Below are positions 1-7,227 of a stretch of DNA of 64,000 nt, one piece after another (position 1 is the stretch's first letter; the number at the start of each line of letters is the position of its first letter). This DNA comes from Nitrospira tepida. Lineage in GTDB: Bacteria; Nitrospirota; Nitrospiria; Nitrospirales; Nitrospiraceae. The notes below the pieces were generated by a model. It ran no database searches. It was given only the letters and a program-made list of their open reading frames with translations, and was not told the origin of the DNA. The translations under genes were made by a program, and so were the position numbers. The stretch is taken from positions 744,001 to 808,000 of the forward strand of contig NZ_OX365700.1 of the NCBI RefSeq assembly GCF_947241125.1. The letters are read 5' to 3'.

Positions 1-2
1 AC

Positions 3-557
3 GCGCAGAGCCATCCGGACGAGGATTTCGCCGAGACCTTCGCGGTTTGGCTGGACCCCTCGTCGCTCTGGCGCCGGCGTTATGCGGGCTGGCCGGCAAT
101 GAAGAAGCTCCAGTACATCGAGGAAGTGATGAAGGAATTGGCGGCAATGCCGCCGAACGTCACGTCGCGACGCCGCATCGATCCGCTCGAACGGCTGAAC
201 AAGACCCTGCGCGAGCACTATCTCCAAAAACGGGCCCATTATGACGTGGACCATGCCAAGGCCTATGACATGTGGCTGCTGCGGCTGTTCTCCGCAAAGC
301 CCCGCCGTCCCGGCGGCATGGGCGCGGCCGAGTTCCTGGCCAGCATCAGGGGCGAGGTGCGCCGGACCGTCGCCTTGTGGACGGGCCAATATCAATACAC
401 GATCGACCAGGTCATCGAGGACATGATCGAACGGTGCCGGACGCTCAATCTCCGGGTGGCGACGCCGCTGGATCAGGCCAAGCTGGGGTTCACGGTCCTG
501 TTGACCAGGCAGTCGATGAATTACCTGCACAGTGGCCGGCATCGGGTGGCGGTATGA
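3..557 (+). CDS. Putative zinc-binding metallopeptidase, C-terminal part (cut by left edge)
   Basis: The frame is open from base 3 with no start, so only about 184 C-terminal residues are present. The fragment opens with HPDEDFAETFAVWLDP, a motif I associate with the putative zinc-binding metallopeptidase family (PF15887/COG4307 type); the HExxH-type zinc site would lie upstream of the window. The ATG at 99 is internal, because the family similarity runs through it. The stop overlaps the next start (ATGA, 554-557), so it is probably translationally coupled to the ATP-grasp gene. The family's substrate is not known to me; the coupling suggests a peptide or peptide-like substrate, which is inference. 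Confidence 0.75.
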   Translation, partial: AQSHPDEDFAETFAVWLDPSSLWRRRYAGWPAMKKLQYIEEVMKELAAMPPNVTSRRRIDPLERLNKTLREHYLQKRAHYDVDHAKAYDMWLLRLFSAKPRRPGGMGAAEFLASIRGEVRRTVALWTGQYQYTIDQVIEDMIERCRTLNLRVATPLDQAKLGFTVLLTRQSMNYLHSGRHRVAV

Positions 558-1576
558 AGAAGCTCCGTGTGCTGGTGCTCATGCACGAAGACCTGGTTCC
601 CCCCGACGAGCTGAACGGGCAGGATCCGGCCGCGGCCGAGTGGAAAACCGAATACGACGTCGTCTCGACTCTGCGCAAGCTGGGCCATGAGGTCCGCCCG
701 CTTGGAGTGAAGAGCGACCTCGGCGTCATTCGAGCGGCCGTGGAGGAGTGGCATCCGCACATCGCGTTCAATCTGCTCGAGGAATTTGACGGCGTGGCCG
801 TCTACGACCAGAACGTCGTCTCCTATCTCGAATTGCTGCGCGTGCCCTATACGGGCTGCAACCCGCGCGGCCTGATGCTGGCGCGGGACAAGAGCCTGTC
901 CAAGAAGCTGCTGTCGTTCCATCGCATTCCCTTTCCGGACTTCGCCGTCTTTCCAATGGGCCGGTCGGTCAAGCGCCCCGCCTATCTGGGCTTTCCGCTG
1001 ATCGTCAAGTCGGTCACCGAAGAAGCGTCGCTGGGAATCTCCCAGGCCTCCATCGTGAACGACGAGGAAAAGCTGTGCGAGCGCGTGGCCTTCATTCACG
1101 AGAGCGTCGGCACGGGCGCGTTGGTGGAACAGTACATCGAAGGGCGCGAGCTGTACGTCGGGGTCATGGGCAACGGCCATCTGCGCGTGCTGCCCGTGTG
1201 GGAGCTGGTCATGGACCGGATGCCGGAGGAGGCCTGGCGGATCGCGACCGAGCGGGTGAAGTGGAGCCGGACGTATCAGAACAAGTACGGCATCCGGTCC
1301 GGCGAGGCCCGGAATCTTCCCGACGGGATGGAAGAGAAGATTCAGCACCTGGCGCGCCGCGTGTACCGGGCCTTGGGGCTCAGCGGCTACGCCCGGATCG
1401 ACTTGAGGATGGATCAATCGGGACGGGTGTACGTGCTCGAAGCCAATCCCAACCCACAGATCTCGCGCGATGAGGATTTTGCCGAATCCGCCCTGAAGGC
1501 CGACTGGACCTACGGGGACTTGCTGCAAGAGCTGTTGAATCTCGGCCTGCGCTGGTGTCCCGCCAAGGCCGCGTGA
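554..1576 (+). CDS. ATP-grasp ligase, D-Ala-D-Ala ligase-like
   Basis: A 340-residue ATP-grasp protein. The N-terminal part (MKKLRVLVLMHEDLVPP) is a Rossmann-like pre-ATP-grasp domain. The central part carries GFPLIVKSV (ATP lysine region). The C-terminal metal-binding strand is YVLEANPNPQI near residue 295, with the Glu and Asn expected for Mg-ATP ligation. Ligases of this family join a carboxylate to an amine via an acyl-phosphate. The ATG at 554 is chosen over the longer open frame because it sits in an ATGA overlap with the metallopeptidase stop. I do not think this is the housekeeping Ddl: it lacks a cell-division context and is paired with a peptidase. The substrate is unknown. Confidence 0.8.
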   Translation: MKKLRVLVLMHEDLVPPDELNGQDPAAAEWKTEYDVVSTLRKLGHEVRPLGVKSDLGVIRAAVEEWHPHIAFNLLEEFDGVAVYDQNVVSYLELLRVPYTGCNPRGLMLARDKSLSKKLLSFHRIPFPDFAVFPMGRSVKRPAYLGFPLIVKSVTEEASLGISQASIVNDEEKLCERVAFIHESVGTGALVEQYIEGRELYVGVMGNGHLRVLPVWELVMDRMPEEAWRIATERVKWSRTYQNKYGIRSGEARNLPDGMEEKIQHLARRVYRALGLSGYARIDLRMDQSGRVYVLEANPNPQISRDEDFAESALKADWTYGDLLQELLNLGLRWCPAKAA

Positions 1577-1841
1577 CCACGAACCTTGTCAGACGTGAGG
1601 CGATAAACGGACTGTACAGTTTCGGTCCGGTCGACGTGTTCACGCTCACCGAGGTTCGCAATGGGGGAACCGCAAGATCATTTCCCGAGCCGCATGACAG
1701 AGGTCGCGATTGCCGTGATGGAGTCGGGTGTGGATCAGACTCGTTGCAACGCGACGAACCATCACGAAGAGTGTGAGCCGGAGGCCAACCGCTCGGTCCC
1801 ATCCCAGTCTCGTAGCGATTCGAACCTAGACGATCCTCGGG

Positions 1842-2723
1842 TCACTGCACAAGGATTCCTCGTACGGCGGCCGACACGGCCGCTATCAGAGGGTCTTGCG
1901 CACGCCGGCATAGGTAGGCGAAGAGCAATCGCACCTCTTGCTGCACACCGCTGAGCAACTCCACCTCGCCTTTCGCCTCCGCCTCCCGGGCCGTCTCGGC
2001 GTGCAACAGTCCGACGCCGACTCCGCCGGCAATCAGCGTTCGCGTCACACTCTCCTGGTCGACGCTGACGAGCTTCTCCGGGCGGAATCCGTTCCGCTCG
2101 AACACACTTTCCGCCGCACGTCCGCAGCACGTATTCGACGCCGCGCAGATCCATGGCATGCGCGCCAGTTTCTGCCAGTCGGGGCGCCCTGGATTGTCGA
2201 TCCATCCACGCGGGGCGGCCAGGAAGATGCCGAACCGCTCCACCGCTATGGTCTCCAGTTCCGCATCGGCCTTGCCGTCATCGGTATAGAAGCCCGCATC
2301 CAGCGTGCCACTGCGGATGGCACGCTGGATCTCAGCAGAGCTGCCGTATTCCAGCGCCATCTCAACCTCCGGACATGTTTCGGAAAGCCTGGTCAACAAC
2401 TTTCCCATCACCTGCGCACTGGCACTGCGGTTCGACCCAAGACGGAGTTTTCCGCTCACTTGGCTCTTGATCCGCCGTGCTTCGTCGAGGAGGTCCCGGT
2501 GCATGGCGAGCATCTGCTCCGCCTTGGCCAATAACTTCGTTCCGTTGTCGGTCAGGCTCATGCCACGGGGCGTACGCTCGAACAATACCAGCCCGAGTTC
2601 ATCTTCCATGGCCTTGATATGCGCGCTCACAGCCGGCTGGCTGAGAAACAGGAGTTCCGAGGCACGCGTGATGCTACCCTCTCGGGCGACAGTTGCGAAC
2701 GTTTTCAACTGATAGATCTCCAT
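1842..2723 (-). CDS. LysR family transcriptional regulator
   Basis: A 293-residue LysR regulator. The N-terminal winged helix (residues 1-60) has the typical pattern FATVAREGSITRASELL then LSQPAVSAHIKAMEDELG and LFERTPRGMSLTDNG. It is followed by a linker helix and a periplasmic-binding-like effector domain (FYTDDGKADAELETIAVE, GVGVGLLHAE). The start at 2723 (MEIYQLKTF) is the usual LysR N-terminus; the frame stays open far upstream but that part overlaps the neighbouring membrane gene. It lies just downstream of two small membrane-protein genes on the same strand and probably controls them. The effector cannot be read from the sequence. A CxxC-like pair (NTCCGRA) in the effector domain might be redox sensitive; that is speculation. 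Confidence 0.9.
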   Translation of the reverse strand: MEIYQLKTFATVAREGSITRASELLFLSQPAVSAHIKAMEDELGLVLFERTPRGMSLTDNGTKLLAKAEQMLAMHRDLLDEARRIKSQVSGKLRLGSNRSASAQVMGKLLTRLSETCPEVEMALEYGSSAEIQRAIRSGTLDAGFYTDDGKADAELETIAVERFGIFLAAPRGWIDNPGRPDWQKLARMPWICAASNTCCGRAAESVFERNGFRPEKLVSVDQESVTRTLIAGGVGVGLLHAETAREAEAKGEVELLSGVQQEVRLLFAYLCRRAQDPLIAAVSAAVRGILVQ

Positions 2724-2761
2724 CGTTCTTGCCTCAAGAAGGTGTCTGTTGCTGGTGACGG

Positions 2762-3271
2762 CTACGCATAGGCGTGCATCAAGTAACGCCACAGAATCGC
2801 AGAGAGGTAGAGCCCGACACCAAACGCTGTATGGGTCATCAAGCTTTTCATTCTGGCTTGGGTTGGATGCGGCGTCTTGCCTGAAGCTACTCCAAGCCCC
2901 AAGGCCGGCTGCACAATGAAATACGGGATGACCACGGTCCCGACACCGACCAGCAAGGCCGGGAAGAGAGACGGCTGTTCCAGCCAACCGCCCGACGTTG
3001 GAATGACCAGTACCAGAGCAAAGGCCACGCCGATAAGAAAGTGTGCGGTCCAACCGATCACACATTCCGCCGGTCGCTTCGGGGCGGCTGCAATCCGAGC
3101 GTGCGTGAAGGTGCCGAGAAGCATATGGCTCAGCCAACGCCCGACGAAACAATAGTCCAGCGAGGCGATGTTAAAGGCACGTTTCAAGAAGAGGTTCCAG
3201 AGATCCATGATCAAAGCGGCACCCATTCCCACAAACACTGCACCACCAATGTAACTCTGTTCTATACTCAT
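2762..3271 (-). CDS. DUF2938 family integral membrane protein
   Basis: 169 residues with four predicted hydrophobic segments (GGAVFVGMGAALIMDLW, WTAHFLIGVAFALVLVI, LFPALLVGVGTVVIPYF, AFGVGLYLSAILWRYL). The overall pattern matches the DUF2938 family, inner-membrane proteins of unknown role. ATG 3271 is chosen because a GGAGG lies seven bases upstream; the longer frame to 3340 lacks such a site. It sits between the DUF2798 gene and the LysR gene on the same strand, with 38 bases to the regulator. DUF2938, DUF2798 and LysR genes are, to my knowledge, common neighbours, so they probably share one regulon. Confidence 0.75.
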   Translation of the reverse strand: MSIEQSYIGGAVFVGMGAALIMDLWNLFLKRAFNIASLDYCFVGRWLSHMLLGTFTHARIAAAPKRPAECVIGWTAHFLIGVAFALVLVIPTSGGWLEQPSLFPALLVGVGTVVIPYFIVQPALGLGVASGKTPHPTQARMKSLMTHTAFGVGLYLSAILWRYLMHAYA

Positions 3272-3372
3272 CACAATGCCTCCATATCTGTCCTCCACGT
3301 GCGGCATGGAGCGGGGTGGGTCACAACGGCCGGGCCGCACCGAGCGGCGGCGATCGGCCCGTTGCGTGTCCG

Positions 3373-3603
3373 TCAGTCCCTATCTTCGACGACCAGGGAC
3401 ACGAGCGTACGAACCAGGGGCGTGATCACGGTCAGTGTAGGGAAGGCGACGGCAAACGCCAGCGCCCAGGCTTTGAGCCAGATGACGATGATGCCGTTGA
3501 TCAAACCCACGTTAACAACGGAAATGATGGACGACATGATGCTCGACATGAGCAGGGCCATAAAGAATGAAAAGACATAGCCAGTGTGCTTCTTCGGAAT
3601 CAT
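3373..3603 (-). CDS. DUF2798 family small membrane protein
   Basis: 76 residues with two transmembrane segments (VFSFFMALLMSSIMSSIISVV and a second centred on IVIWLKAWALAFAVAFP) and the basic start MIPKKH. This two-helix hairpin with the AWALAFAVAFP-type second helix is typical of DUF2798. A strong ribosome site (AAAGGAGG) lies 8-14 bases before the ATG. It is the first gene of a minus-strand trio with DUF2938 and LysR genes. Function unknown. Confidence 0.75.
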   Translation of the reverse strand: MIPKKHTGYVFSFFMALLMSSIMSSIISVVNVGLINGIIVIWLKAWALAFAVAFPTLTVITPLVRTLVSLVVEDRD

Positions 3604-3937
3604 GGCAAATCCTCCTTTCTGATAACCGGTTGAGTGGCTATCGAATGGCCCGGGGAATTCCCGAGAGGCTCATCGGATAGTGTCCCGCGGCAGGGCGGGA
3701 TCATCGCGTTGGTATATAGGACTATTCCTGCCACCCGTCCAATTGAATGTTCGGAGGGCCACCTCAGCATTGCTGAGGGTCGGCGTCGCCTTCCCGCGCA
3801 TTCCAGCTCTGATTCAGGGCTCTCGAGCCGCCTACCGCCCTGTGATGGTCGATGAACGGCCTTGTCATGCAGGTTGGTAATCGCTACGGTGAACGGTTGG
3901 CTGGTTACGGGAATGACGTGATGGATCTCAATGTCGA
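3604..3937. other. Noncoding region, 334 bp
   Basis: This stretch separates the start of the DUF2798 gene from the stop of the UshA-like gene. Short open frames here have no ribosome site and poor codon use. On the minus strand a weak promoter-like arrangement can be read around 3705-3745 (TTGGAC, 18 bases, TATATA), a candidate promoter for the DUF2798/DUF2938/LysR trio. I see no RNA gene or clear terminator. Confidence 0.4.
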
Positions 3938-5554
3938 TCAGGGAGAGGATGGAGTCGTCGGGAGTTTTTCGTCAAATGGGGCGCCGGTATTGGCAGGTTC
4001 CGCGAAACGAATCCGTCCGTCCAGCGAAGCTTTCAGAGGTCGCTCCTTGAGGGCTTGCAACAACAGGTCGCGTAGGGGAACCTGCCGCTCGATCCGATCC
4101 TGAGCCTGTTGCAACATCGTATAGCCGTCCCCGCCGTCAGCGATGAATGAATCGGTCGTGACCCTGTATCGGCGGAATTCGTCCAACGGTTTGTCCCCCA
4201 CCATCACAACCTTCACCCGCGATCCGATCGGCGCCTGCGGATCATAGGTCACGGTCAGGCCGGAGACTTGAAGAAACCGGCCGTTGGTGGCGGGCAGCCG
4301 GCTGGCGCTGTTCTCCAGCGCCGCCCGCAGTTCCTGTCCCGAGATCGAGAGCGTCACCAGCGTGGAGCTGAAGGGCAAGACCCGCAGCACTCGCGTCAAA
4401 TCGACCGGACCGGCCGGGATACTGTCCCGAATCTGTCCGCCGTTCACCAAGGCCAGGTCGGTTCCAAACTCCGCTCTCGCCAGATCGGCCAGCAGGTTTC
4501 CCAAATTACTCTCTCTGGTCCGCACCGTCGCGGTCTCGCCGTCCAAATTCACCAACGCTCGTCCGACCATCATCGCGCCGAGTGCATCCATCCTGCGCAC
4601 ATAGTCCTGGATCAGCTCGTTCACGGACTGGTCCGGCTGGATGTCCTCGCCGATGGACAGGTTCTTGGCCCGGGCCTTCACTACCGTGACCTTTGTCGGA
4701 TCACCGGGCATTCGATCGAGCGTCAGATCGAGCCGCCCGATCGTCCGGCCCTGGCGATGGGTCTTGACGAAGACGGGACCGGGGATGGTCGCTTCGGCAA
4801 CCGGTTCAGCCGATCTTGCCGTGCGGAGTCCATCGAAGCCCGGCGTATGGCCGCCGATCACGGCGTCGATCTCCGGGGCTTTCGACAGCAGGGCCAGATC
4901 CTCCTCGTCCTCTTGATGGGTGACGGCTAGAACCAGATGGGCCCCTTCTTGCTTGAGGGTCCGGGCGGAATCGCGGGCGGTTTCGATCGGATCGCGGAGG
5001 TTCAGCAACCGGACGACTTCACGGTTGAAGGTGTCGGGAAAGTTTCTCCGTCCGAGCAGGCCGATCAATCCGATCGAAAGGTCTCCGACAGAAACGACGG
5101 CGGAGGTCCGGCAGGGCAACTCGACCCCCTTGCCGGTCAGATTGCTGCACAGGAGGGGAAAACGCGCGAGGGCCTGCAACGCGCGAAGGTGGTCCAGGCC
5201 GAAATCGAATTCGTGGTTCCCGGCCGCCATCGCCTGATACCCCATCAGGTTCATGGCCTTGATGTCCGGCTCGCCCCGAAACACCGACGACATCGGCGTG
5301 CCGATCAGCAGGTCGCCCGAATCCACCAACAGGAGGGCTGAGGCGGCTGTTCTGATCTCAGCGATCACGCTGGCGCGGGAGGCCATGCCGCCCTCCCGCT
5401 TCTGCCCCATCCGTTCGATCGGCAGCACCTGTCCGTGGTGCTCGCTGGTATGGAGGATCGTCAGGGTCTGTTCGGCTCCTTCGCCAGGGGCAGGCCATAG
5501 GAAACAGACCGTCAGCAGGAGAGCCAGCCCAATCAAGCGCCTGTCACAATTCAT
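3938..5554 (-). CDS. UshA-like 5'-nucleotidase / UDP-sugar hydrolase, exported
   Basis: 538 residues with a signal peptide (residues 1-27, hydrophobic LIGLALLLTVCFLW, cleavage after GEGA). The N-terminal metallophosphatase domain shows VDSGDLLIG, AAGNHEFDFG, VTHQ and IGGHTPG, the di-metal ligands of this family. The C-terminal 5'-nucleotidase domain has NGGQIRDSIPAG and SFIADGGDGY, the substrate-binding part. The first metal motif reads HTSEHHG rather than the usual HTNDxHG, so an Asp ligand is replaced by Glu. It likely hydrolyses extracytoplasmic nucleotides or UDP-sugars for salvage. It stands alone: the next gene upstream on the strand starts 58 bases before it and encodes a small cytochrome. 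Confidence 0.85.
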   Translation of the reverse strand: MNCDRRLIGLALLLTVCFLWPAPGEGAEQTLTILHTSEHHGQVLPIERMGQKREGGMASRASVIAEIRTAASALLLVDSGDLLIGTPMSSVFRGEPDIKAMNLMGYQAMAAGNHEFDFGLDHLRALQALARFPLLCSNLTGKGVELPCRTSAVVSVGDLSIGLIGLLGRRNFPDTFNREVVRLLNLRDPIETARDSARTLKQEGAHLVLAVTHQEDEEDLALLSKAPEIDAVIGGHTPGFDGLRTARSAEPVAEATIPGPVFVKTHRQGRTIGRLDLTLDRMPGDPTKVTVVKARAKNLSIGEDIQPDQSVNELIQDYVRRMDALGAMMVGRALVNLDGETATVRTRESNLGNLLADLARAEFGTDLALVNGGQIRDSIPAGPVDLTRVLRVLPFSSTLVTLSISGQELRAALENSASRLPATNGRFLQVSGLTVTYDPQAPIGSRVKVVMVGDKPLDEFRRYRVTTDSFIADGGDGYTMLQQAQDRIERQVPLRDLLLQALKERPLKASLDGRIRFAEPANTGAPFDEKLPTTPSSP

Positions 5555-5611
5555 GCCCGGTTTGCGCCTCGATTGTGGCGGTTCGTCAGTCCGGTTCGAC
5601 AGCTCGCCCGC

Positions 5612-5980
5612 TCACTGTGCCAAACTCCGGATGTAGGCCAAGACTCGCCGGCGATCCTCGTTCGAGAGGCGATCCTTCCAGGCCGGCATCCCCTGTTGGC
5701 CCTCGTGGATCGACTCCAGCAGGTCCTCATCCGATTTCTCCTGTGTCTGCCGCGAGGTCAGATTGGCGGGGTCGGCGCCGAGCAATCGGTAGCCCTCGCC
5801 GGTGCCTTCGCGGCCGTGGCAGCCGGCGCAGTATCGTTGAAAGATCCGTTTGCCCTGTTCCTCCTGGGTTGTATGAGACTGCTCGGCCGCCGCCGCCGTC
5901 CAGACGCCGGCTGCGATCACCAAGCTCAGGTGCCACCAGCGGCCGAATCGCCGTCGTGCGGGAGGGATCATCATCGGCAT
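5612..5980 (-). CDS. Small c-type cytochrome
   Basis: 122 residues. A signal segment (WWHLSLVIAAGVWTAAAA) is followed by a single class I cytochrome c domain: haem motif CAGCH near residue 55, a likely axial Met in GMPAWKDRLS, and the closing helix VLAYIRSLA. The start at 5980 (MPMMIPP) is chosen because GAGGAG lies just upstream; the frame continues to 6247 but that portion overlaps the next small gene and has no signal-peptide logic. It should be a periplasmic, possibly membrane-anchored electron carrier. Redox partners cannot be inferred from the neighbours. Confidence 0.85.
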   Translation of the reverse strand: MPMMIPPARRRFGRWWHLSLVIAAGVWTAAAAEQSHTTQEEQGKRIFQRYCAGCHGREGTGEGYRLLGADPANLTSRQTQEKSDEDLLESIHEGQQGMPAWKDRLSNEDRRRVLAYIRSLAQ

Positions 5981-5996
5981 GTGCTCCTCTCGTTGC

Positions 5997-6230
5997 TCAC
6001 TCCTGCGGGCGGTCTGTCTTGTCGCTACGGGAATCATCTCGCTCCGGCCCGACGGACTCCTGTGACGAAGTGGCATCGGCAGCAGCCGAAGCCGGGAGGC
6101 TCGCCAGGATACGATCGAGTTCGGCACGCAGTTCTCCCAAGAGTCGCAACAAAGCTCCCTGTTGAGAGCCGGTGTCGTCGGCAGGGCTATCGAGCCCGGG
6201 CGAGTCCGGTTTCTGTTGTTCTTCAGCCAT
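5997..6230 (-). CDS. Small coiled-coil protein, paralogue of 12243-12461
   Basis: 77 residues: a flexible acidic N-terminus, a short amphipathic helix LLRLLGELRAELDRILASLP (residues 27-46), and a polar, probably disordered tail. A second gene in this window (12243-12461, same strand) encodes the same layout with LLRLLQELRKELEQLL, so this is a real protein family rather than a chance frame. A weak GGAG precedes the ATG. It lies 16 bases before the cytochrome gene and may be co-transcribed with it. I do not recognise a named family; oligomerisation through the helix is inferred. Confidence 0.65.
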   Translation of the reverse strand: MAEEQQKPDSPGLDSPADDTGSQQGALLRLLGELRAELDRILASLPASAAADATSSQESVGPERDDSRSDKTDRPQE

Positions 6231-6247
6231 GCTCCAGGTCCTAGCAA

Positions 6248-6601
6248 TGTGATCGACTAGGGAATCGCCGGAGCCCGAAACCGTCGGCGGCGTCCTCTAC
6301 TCTCTGACGGATATGGATGGGCTTGTCAATCACGAATCGCGCCGTCACATACCTCATACATACCATACATACCGCCACTCACCCCTTTGATGATCCAATC
6401 ATCCTGAGGCCAAAAGGATACAGCGCTGTATCTTTCTCGATACGTTTTCGATCTTGCGTCATGCTAAAGCGTTGCGGAATGTGCCGGATCCTGCACGTGG
6501 TTCGCCATTTGCACTGTAAAAGACAGGATGGTGCTAGGGGAGCTCCCAGTACAGGAGAGAAGCAAGAGGCCTATACTGGCAGAGGGTTGTTGAAACTTTC
6601 C
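6248..6601. other. Noncoding region with palindrome, 354 bp
   Basis: No convincing gene. It contains a short tandem of CATACC/CATACATACC units at about 6347-6373 and a perfect 16-bp palindrome at 6417-6432. The longest frame here (plus strand) has poor codon use and no ribosome site. The region should hold the promoter of the small coiled-coil and cytochrome genes reading leftwards. Confidence 0.4.
6417..6432. promoter_or_regulatory. Perfect 16-bp palindrome GATACAGCGCTGTATC
   Basis: The two 8-base arms are exact reverse complements with no spacer and are followed by CTTT, preceded by AAAAG. It sits about 190 bases upstream of the small coiled-coil gene start at 6230. The shape fits a homodimeric repressor operator; no regulator is identified, and a chance palindrome cannot be excluded. 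Confidence 0.35.
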
Positions 6602-6886
6602 TTAGATGCGCGCGTCTTGGACGAGTTGTGAATGTGAATGAGGGTGATGATGAACGGGTCCTCCAGCCAGGTCGTCCAACGTCATGAAGGAGATGACCCC
6701 TCGGTCGGGACGGTTTTCGCTGGCAGGCCTCCGCTTTGTCCAAGCCGCGCCTGCCTGCGTTCCATGCGACCGGATCCGGATGCTCACAGCGATGAAGCCC
6801 CGCTCCAGCCGGTCGTATGTCTCCATTGCGGACAGCGAGGGATTGTCGCGACGAACGGCGTGCTTGTATTGTTCGGCTTCCGCCAT
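6602..6886 (-). CDS. Hypothetical protein, 94 aa
   Basis: Starting at the ATG at 6886 the frame encodes MAEAEQYKHAVRRDNPSLS and continues with codon use like the neighbours (GAG CGG GGC TTC ATC). The frame is also open upstream to 7138, but that part is better explained by the opposite-strand gene at 6923-7147. The C-terminus is His-rich (HHHPHSHS), possibly metal binding. I see no good ribosome site and recognise no family. It may well be a spurious frame. Confidence 0.35.
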   Translation of the reverse strand: MAEAEQYKHAVRRDNPSLSAMETYDRLERGFIAVSIRIRSHGTQAGAAWTKRRPASENRPDRGVISFMTLDDLAGGPVHHHPHSHSQLVQDARI

Positions 6887-6922
6887 GAATTTCTGATCGG
6901 TTATGGGGCGTCCCTCTCCACG

Positions 6923-7147
6923 ATGAGGGTCAAGCTTTCCGAATCGGCCGTGACCCTGTTCGGCCAACATGGCCTGACTCCGAATCAACTCGCGGCCTAT
7001 GCGGCGGAGTGGGCGTTGCTCTCCGGCTCCACCCAGGGCATTCTGCGACTCTCCCCCGATCAGCCGGCCCTCATGGATTGCTATGAGCATTTTCGGCGAT
7101 CCGTCTTGGAAGCAGGGTTGAGGACCGGCTCCGTCCAAGCGGCCTGA
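6923..7147 (+). CDS. Hypothetical protein, 74 aa
   Basis: The frame has strongly G/C-ending codons and a protein-like composition (MRVKLSESAVTLFGQHGLT, WALLSGSTQGILRLSPDQPA). The frame is open upstream to 6638, so the true start is uncertain; the ATG at 6923 is the last plausible one and lacks a clear ribosome site. It is convergent with the histidine kinase gene and divergent from 6602-6886. No family recognised. Confidence 0.45.
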   Translation: MRVKLSESAVTLFGQHGLTPNQLAAYAAEWALLSGSTQGILRLSPDQPALMDCYEHFRRSVLEAGLRTGSVQAA

Positions 7148-7227
7148 TCTTCATCCGGCTGTCGCGTCAACGATCAAGTGGCGATCGTCATTCGATCAGG
7201 AGGACCGCGACTGACGGTCCGTTGGCC

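Noticed and set aside
521-1528. Open frame of 335 aa on the minus strand
   Set aside because: Antisense to the ATP-grasp gene, which shows clear family motifs.
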